From an uncultured Clostridia bacterium (GTDB lineage: Bacteria; Bacillota; Clostridia; Oscillospirales; Acutalibacteraceae): a stretch of 64,000 nucleotides of DNA. A program made the translations under genes and the position numbers. The notes beneath the pieces are model-generated. The model was not told the DNA's origin and searched no databases. It saw only the letters and a list, made by a program, of their open reading frames with translations. The stretch is from the NCBI GenBank assembly GCA_947627725.1, contig CANQXE010000014.1, positions 1 through 64,000 on the forward strand, in the 5' to 3' direction. How positions within the stretch are numbered: position 1 is the first letter of the stretch; every line of letters starts with the position of its first letter. Of this stretch, positions 60,090 through 64,000 are shown piece by piece.

Positions 60090-60310
60090 TATGGGAAGGT
60101 GCAGTTTTTAGGACTGCGTCTTCCCGCCTTTATGCGGTGAATATGAATTCAAAAGGGAGATTGTTAAATTTGGATTGTGGGGTCACAATCCGATGCTTGC
60201 TGCACGTAGGGGACACGTTGTCGCAAGTTCCGTATCGTTCGTTTCCGTACAAGTACAAAAGTCTGCTGCAACTTGCTCACAGCCTGAAAACTAAGCAGCT
60301 GCCTTGCCGA
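60090..60310 (+). ncRNA. Hairpin-rich non-coding leader inside the element
   Basis: Between the left repeat and the gene lie several clear stems: GGGAAG-GT-GCAGT / ACTGC-GT-CTTCCC (60093-60125), CCGC/GCGG (60124-60137), GGATTGTG / CACAATCC with GGGT loop (60172-60191), CTTGC/GCAAG (60196-60227), and GCTGC/GCAGC further on. The overlapping 76-codon ORF lacks a ribosome binding site. The density of GC-rich stems suggests a structured RNA, either a cis-acting leader or a separate RNA of the element. Confidence 0.45.
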
Positions 60311-60427
60311 CATTGACAGACAGTCGGAAGACCTCTTTTCCCGGTTTAAATAATTTTTTCAAAAACTTCCAACCTTTTCAGATTCTCGTGTCTATATGGG
60401 TGAAAGCTTTCAATGAGGTGCAAACAA

Positions 60428-62092
60428 GTGAACAGACAGGACGTAGAGAAAACTATAACCGAATACCTGAAACCCATATTCGGATTTGCTCTGAAGAGGT
60501 GTAAAAGCATCCACGATGCAGAGGATCTGTCACAGGAAATCGCGGTAAAAGCGTTCCGTGGGCTCCTTGTTAAGGATGACGTTGCGGACATGGGAAAGTT
60601 CATCTGGACCGTTGCCCATAACACGCTCAGCAACTATTATCGTGATGCTGCTAAAAGTATGGTCGGTGTTTCTATTGATGAGGTTGCGGAGCTGATCGCA
60701 GATCCGTGCTCCGAGCCGGACACCGACGACAATGCAGAAGCTATCCGTCGTCTCCGGACTGAGATTGCTTACCTTTCTAAACTGCAAAGAAGAATCGTGA
60801 TTGCGTATTACTTTGAGAATCGCAAGCAGGCGGATATTGCGGGAGAACTGGGTATTCCTCTCGGCACGGTCAAGTGGCACTTGTTTGAAGCCAAAAAAGA
60901 ACTGAAACGAGGGATGGAAACGATGAGAAATTCAAGCGAACTGAAGTTTAATCCGATTAAATTTGACTCCTACGGAATGAACGGGTCCGTTGGCAAAAAA
61001 TCTCCCGAGGAATTCTTCCGGTCGGCACTTTCCCAGAATATCTGCTACTGCGTGCGAAACGAACCGAAAACAGTCAACGAAATTTCCGATGACTTGGGTG
61101 TTTCCCCTGTGTATGTGGAAACGGAGGCAGACTTCTTAGCGGAATACGGCTTTCTGCGGCTCGAAAAGGGGAAATATTTTGTCAATTTTCTTATCAGCGA
61201 ACCGACGTCCGAACTGCTTACCATGCAAAATGATATGTATCGGCGTGCCGCAGCACTGTTCGCAAACGATTTGTATGACGAGCTGACGGACTCCGGGATT
61301 CTTGATGATTCGGATATTGTTTGCAATCAGACAGACGAGCCTATTTCCCTTACCGAATCGCCGCGCGCCGACCGCAATTTTCTTCTCTGGTCGCTGATTC
61401 CGTATATCGCCGCCTGCTCGGGCGAAAATCTGATGGATCAGCATATTTCGTTCGAGGAAGTTGCCACCTACCGCCCGGACGGCGCGCACGACATTTACAA
61501 CGCAACGGTCGTGCCGAATAATTTGATGCTCCCGGCGGACTACGTTTATATGAAAAACTGGAGCGGACCGATGTGGAACGTGTCAGACGGCCGAATGCTG
61601 TGGCAGGTAAACAGCGAATGGTCGGATCGAGAACCTCCGACTCCGAGCTTTTCGGAGGATGCCAAACGGGTGCTCTCGCTCTACCGTCGGGAAGAATACA
61701 ATATCTTATCAAAGGACGAGTATGCGTGGCTTGCGGAACGTGGATTTGTAAAGACCAACGGTGACTATGACGGTCAGTTTAAGTCATCATGGCAGATTGT
61801 TGTACTGGCAAGCAAAGAAATTCAAGATAAACTCCTTGCCATCGGTGAGCGAATCAAGGTAAAGTATCGGACGGACTTTGATGCGCTGAAGGCACCTTAT
61901 GTCGAGGCGGTGCTCAAATCGGTTCCGGCGCACCTTAGAAAAATGAAACAGTACGAATTACAGTTCCTTTTTCACTCCGACGGGTGGTTTTTGCTGCACT
62001 GTCTGACTGTCTTGCTGCAAAACGGAAAGCTGAAGAAGCCGACGGAAGGACAGAGGAAGTTGTTGACCATGCTTATTTTGGAGGATAAATAG
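60428..62092 (+). CDS. Sigma-70/ECF-like protein with long C-terminal extension
   Basis: A 554-aa protein. Residues about 8-75 are sigma region 2 ('FALKRCKSIHDAEDLSQEIA', 'FIWTVAHNTLSNYYRD') and about 115-165 are region 4 ('LQRRIVIAYYFENRKQADIA', 'ELGIPLGTVKWHLFEAKKEL'). After that come about 380 residues: a probable winged helix ('TVNEISDDLGVSPVYVETEA') and an unrecognised Trp/Tyr-rich domain, perhaps a sensor. I place the start at GTG 60428, seven nt after GAGGTG; the track ATG (60413) overlaps that site. GC-rich codon usage differs from neighbours. Sole gene of the inverted-repeat element. Confidence 0.85.
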   Translation: MNRQDVEKTITEYLKPIFGFALKRCKSIHDAEDLSQEIAVKAFRGLLVKDDVADMGKFIWTVAHNTLSNYYRDAAKSMVGVSIDEVAELIADPCSEPDTDDNAEAIRRLRTEIAYLSKLQRRIVIAYYFENRKQADIAGELGIPLGTVKWHLFEAKKELKRGMETMRNSSELKFNPIKFDSYGMNGSVGKKSPEEFFRSALSQNICYCVRNEPKTVNEISDDLGVSPVYVETEADFLAEYGFLRLEKGKYFVNFLISEPTSELLTMQNDMYRRAAALFANDLYDELTDSGILDDSDIVCNQTDEPISLTESPRADRNFLLWSLIPYIAACSGENLMDQHISFEEVATYRPDGAHDIYNATVVPNNLMLPADYVYMKNWSGPMWNVSDGRMLWQVNSEWSDREPPTPSFSEDAKRVLSLYRREEYNILSKDEYAWLAERGFVKTNGDYDGQFKSSWQIVVLASKEIQDKLLAIGERIKVKYRTDFDALKAPYVEAVLKSVPAHLRKMKQYELQFLFHSDGWFLLHCLTVLLQNGKLKKPTEGQRKLLTMLILEDK

Positions 62093-62120
62093 GAGTTTGC
62101 GCCAACCCAAGGAAGTAAGA

Positions 62121-62168
62121 TGCCCCCAAAACGCTGCCTGCATTTTGCAGGCGGCATTTTGGGGGGCA
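62121..62168 (+). terminator. Long hairpin after the sigma-like gene
   Basis: TGCCCCCAAAACGCTGCCTGCA pairs with TGCAGGCGGCATTTTGGGGGGCA across a TTT loop, with two wobble-type mismatches and one bulge. No U-run follows, so it may be a protective or structural hairpin as much as a terminator. Confidence 0.65.
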
Positions 62169-62210
62169 GAGTTTCCTATACCAACTTCTCATCATTAAAG
62201 AATACACAAG

Positions 62211-62254
62211 AAAAGGCAGCACAAAGAGCAGAAATGCTTTCTGTGCTGCCTTTT
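62211..62254 (+). terminator. Rho-independent terminator near the right end of the element
   Basis: AAAAGGCAGCACA / TGTGCTGCCTTTT, continued inward by AGCA-GAAA-TGCT, makes a near-perfect long stem with a GAAA tetraloop and a T4 tail. It can end both the element transcript and, from the other side, transcription through the ABC gene. Confidence 0.85.
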
Positions 62255-62297
62255 GCCTTTGCTAACGCCAATTCGGTTGTAATTGAATGATGTTTTC

Positions 62298-62346
62298 AAA
62301 TTACTTCCTTATGCGTCCGGTGCAAATTCAGCAGGGTGTTTTTTTA
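62298..62346 (-). repeat. Right terminal inverted repeat
   Basis: Reverse complement begins TAAAAAAACACCCTGC and ends TAAGGAAGTAATTT, matching the left repeat at 60033-60082. Its first three bases (TAA, minus strand) are the stop codon of the ABC ATPase gene. Confidence 0.85.
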
Positions 62347-63168
62347 CTGTTTAGTTTCTTCCGTTTTTTTATTTGCGTTTTCTTCTGTTTTTTTCTCTTT
62401 TGGAACAACAGGCCTTTTAACAGACTTCTTGCCTGTTTTTTCCTCATAAACAGGTATAACCTCGTCAAGACCTCCCTGCGCTACAATCTCCCCGTGTTCA
62501 AGAAGAATTGCCTTGTCGCAGATTGCCTTTACCTGCTCAATACTGTGAGACACGAATAAAACCGTAACACCTTTATCAAAAAGCGATTTAACCTTTGCGA
62601 GGCTCTTTTTCTTAAAGCTCGCGTCACCTACTGACAAAACCTCGTCAAGTATAAGAATATCAGGCTCGACGGCAGTGGCTATTGAAAATCCGAGCCTTGC
62701 TTTCATACCGCTTGAATAATTCTTAACGGGAACTTTAATAAAATTACCGAGCTCGGAAAATTCAACAATTTCATCAAATTTTCCCTTAATATATTCCCTG
62801 TCGTATCCGAGAATAGCTCCGTAAAGATAGATGTTCTCTTCGCCTGTATAGTTAGGGTCAAAGCCCGCGCCGAGCTCAAGCAAAGGTGCTATAACGCCTG
62901 ATTTTTCAATAGTACCCTGTTTTGGCTTATACACACCGACAATTGTCTTTAAAAGCGTACTTTTTCCCGCTCCGTTCAGACCGAGAATCGCAAGATGCTC
63001 GCCTCTTTTAACCTCAAAGTTTATATTCTTTAAAGCGTAAAATTTTTTATAATCAAGCTTACGGGTAATAAGCTTAATGACATATTCCTTAAGATTATCA
63101 ACCTTTTCTTTATTGAGATTAAAGGTCATTGTAAGATCCTTTACGGAAATCGCTACGTCCTTTTCCAT
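62344..63168 (-). CDS. ABC transporter ATP-binding protein, polysaccharide/teichoic acid export type
   Basis: A 274-aa ATPase of the Wzt/TagH/RfbE class that powers export of lipid-linked polymers. Walker A 'ILGLNGAGKSTLLKTIVGV', signature 'VKNYSSGMKARLGFSIA' and Walker B 'DILILDEVLSVGD' are intact. It has a Lys/Glu-rich tail rather than a glycan-binding domain. The stop codon is formed by the outer bases of the inverted-repeat element; without the element the frame would run nine codons further (YKYFILMAD). The partner permease should lie upstream, perhaps beyond the window. Confidence 0.92.
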   Translation of the reverse strand: MEKDVAISVKDLTMTFNLNKEKVDNLKEYVIKLITRKLDYKKFYALKNINFEVKRGEHLAILGLNGAGKSTLLKTIVGVYKPKQGTIEKSGVIAPLLELGAGFDPNYTGEENIYLYGAILGYDREYIKGKFDEIVEFSELGNFIKVPVKNYSSGMKARLGFSIATAVEPDILILDEVLSVGDASFKKKSLAKVKSLFDKGVTVLFVSHSIEQVKAICDKAILLEHGEIVAQGGLDEVIPVYEEKTGKKSVKRPVVPKEKKTEENANKKTEETKQ

Positions 63169-63183
63169 ATCTTCACCCTCTGT

Positions 63184-64000
63184 TTATTTTTCCTTCCTGA
63201 CCTTCCAAACAATAACTGAAAAAATCAGTGAAATGAGGAGCAGGAAACAGCCTGAAATGATAAAGCTGACTAATCCGCTGTAAATATAATTCATAATAAG
63301 CTCTCTCAAATAAAGAGGAAAAATATCTATATGCTTTATTTGAAGTATAATACAAATTATCAGTGAACTGAAAATATCAAACAAGCCTGCCGAAGCAAAG
63401 CTGATACCGACGGCACGTATTGAGCGGTATCTTTTAGTACCGATAAAGAACAAAATAAGTGCAATTGATAAAGCGAAAAATGCGCTGACGCATAAAACAA
63501 CTATTAATGCAATTGAACCGACATTCACTAACGTTTTTTCATTAGTAACACTTATATCCATCTCGTTTACCAAATAATCGTTTACGGATTTTACAATAAG
63601 GCTGACATTCTCCTCGTTGTTTTCCAAATTTTTTCCGTCAAGCTGCTTTGTTATGTCGCTTTTAATAACATCGCAGATACTGCCGATAGACTCAAGATAT
63701 GTATTTTCATTATATCTTGAATCAAGACCGAGATTATATGAAATATAAGAATCAATCGCTTCCGAAACAAGCTTTTCATCAATTATATCTTCAACACTGC
63801 CTGTATCAAGACCGTTTTTTAAATAAATATCAGTAGTGTAATCAACGACGCTGTTCTTTACAGAGCTGACATATTTGTAGCTTGTAAACATATTTTCTAT
63901 TCTGTTTTTATTTAACAGCACGGCTTTTGATGACGCTGATAAACTGAGCAGCACAAGCATTACAAAAAGCGCAAAGGACAACAGGATTCTTAAAGTCTTT
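63184..64000 (-). CDS. Membrane protein, 5'-truncated by window edge
   Basis: The frame stays open to the window end (..KTLRILLSFALFVMLVLLSL), so the true start is just outside; the TTG start in the track is not needed. At least 272 residues: one N-terminal membrane helix, an extracytoplasmic helical domain of about 130 residues ('SVVDYTTDIYLKNGLDTGSV'), then three to four membrane helices and a basic C-terminus. I do not recognise the family. It lies 15 bp upstream of the ABC ATPase and is probably co-transcribed. Confidence 0.65.
   Translation of the reverse strand, partial: KTLRILLSFALFVMLVLLSLSASSKAVLLNKNRIENMFTSYKYVSSVKNSVVDYTTDIYLKNGLDTGSVEDIIDEKLVSEAIDSYISYNLGLDSRYNENTYLESIGSICDVIKSDITKQLDGKNLENNEENVSLIVKSVNDYLVNEMDISVTNEKTLVNVGSIALIVVLCVSAFFALSIALILFFIGTKRYRSIRAVGISFASAGLFDIFSSLIICIILQIKHIDIFPLYLRELIMNYIYSGLVSFIISGCFLLLISLIFSVIVWKVRKEK

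Larger units (their letters stand above)
60033..62346. mobile_element. TIR-bounded 2.3-kb element carrying a sigma-factor-like gene
   Basis: The module is bounded by inverted repeats of about 50 bp. Read inwards, both ends begin TAAAAAAACACCCTGC (16 bp identical), have a divergent 19-20 nt middle, then TAAGGAAGTAATTT (14 bp identical). TA at each outer edge suggests a TA target duplication. Inside are a hairpin-rich leader, one sigma-70/ECF-like gene and two strong hairpins. Its base composition is visibly richer in G+C than the neighbouring genes. No transposase, resolvase or integrase is present, so it is non-autonomous or moves by an unrecognised mechanism. Confidence 0.8.

Noticed and set aside
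60086-60316. 76-codon ORF in the element leader as a protein gene
   Set aside because: No ribosome binding site, no recognised family, and it covers a run of stable hairpins; a structured RNA explains the region better.

Overview
The window reads as a chromosomal stretch of a low-to-moderate GC, endospore-forming Firmicute of the class Clostridia, most likely a gut Ruminococcaceae/Oscillospiraceae-type bacterium. This is inferred from a gerA-gerB-gerC germination operon, strong AGGAGG ribosome binding sites, TTGACA/TATAAT promoters, the firmicute operon orders darA-holB-ricT, rimP-nusA-ylxR-ylxQ-infB-rbfA-nrnA-truB-ribF and rpmG-secE-nusG-rplK-rplA / rplJ-rplL, and genes for uronate and glycan use. 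No tRNA, rRNA, CRISPR array or complete prophage was seen.

Layout. 0.1-7 kb: a GPH-type sugar transporter, a polytopic surface-glycan membrane protein and a giant GT2/TagF-like glycosyl-glycerophosphotransferase. 7-13 kb: ferredoxin, the ricT-holB-darA cluster, then a citrate synthase / membrane protein / AEC transporter operon. 13-18 kb: a 50-aa small ORF missed by the track, the germination operon, and a divergent DUF421 (YetF)-DUF4363 pair. 18-20.1 kb: a small accessory island with two paralogous zinc-ribbon proteins, a decayed JAMM metalloprotease gene, and a Cro/CI-like regulator preceded by three operators on an exact 23-bp period. 20-29 kb: gpsA, lepA, a nucleotidyltransferase-PqqD-NUDIX group, a radical SAM-GNAT fusion broken by a frameshift, an HD hydrolase, intact rlmD, and a 14-codon remnant of a second RlmD-like gene. 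29-40 kb: a glycoside hydrolase with a membrane-anchored phosphoesterase and a GtrA-like protein; a Wzz/BY-kinase/PHP-phosphatase operon; and a uxaC-kdgK-kdgA uronate operon divergent from an AIM24-family gene. 40-54 kb: dense informational operons (rpsF-ssb-rpsR, the nusA-infB operon, the L11/L1/L10/L12 region), each with recognisable leader or autoregulatory RNA. 54-60 kb: two flavoprotein oxidoreductases, trmB, a truncated HExxH protein, a membrane phosphoesterase and a NUDIX protein.

The most unusual object is at 60.03-62.35 kb: a 2,314-bp module with about 50-bp terminal inverted repeats (identical 16-bp outer and 14-bp inner blocks), probable TA target duplication, a hairpin-rich non-coding leader, one gene for a sigma-70/ECF-like protein with a long C-terminal extension, and two strong terminal hairpins, but no recognisable transposase. 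It is more GC-rich than its surroundings, and its right end supplies the stop codon of the adjacent ABC-transporter ATPase gene. The window ends inside a membrane-protein gene next to that ATPase.

Functionally the window mixes housekeeping translation and transcription genes with modules for surface polysaccharide assembly and its tyrosine-phosphorylation control, uronate catabolism to pyruvate and glyceraldehyde-3-phosphate, and sporulation. The accessory patches (18-20 kb, 24-27 kb, 57-62 kb) show decay, fusion and insertion.
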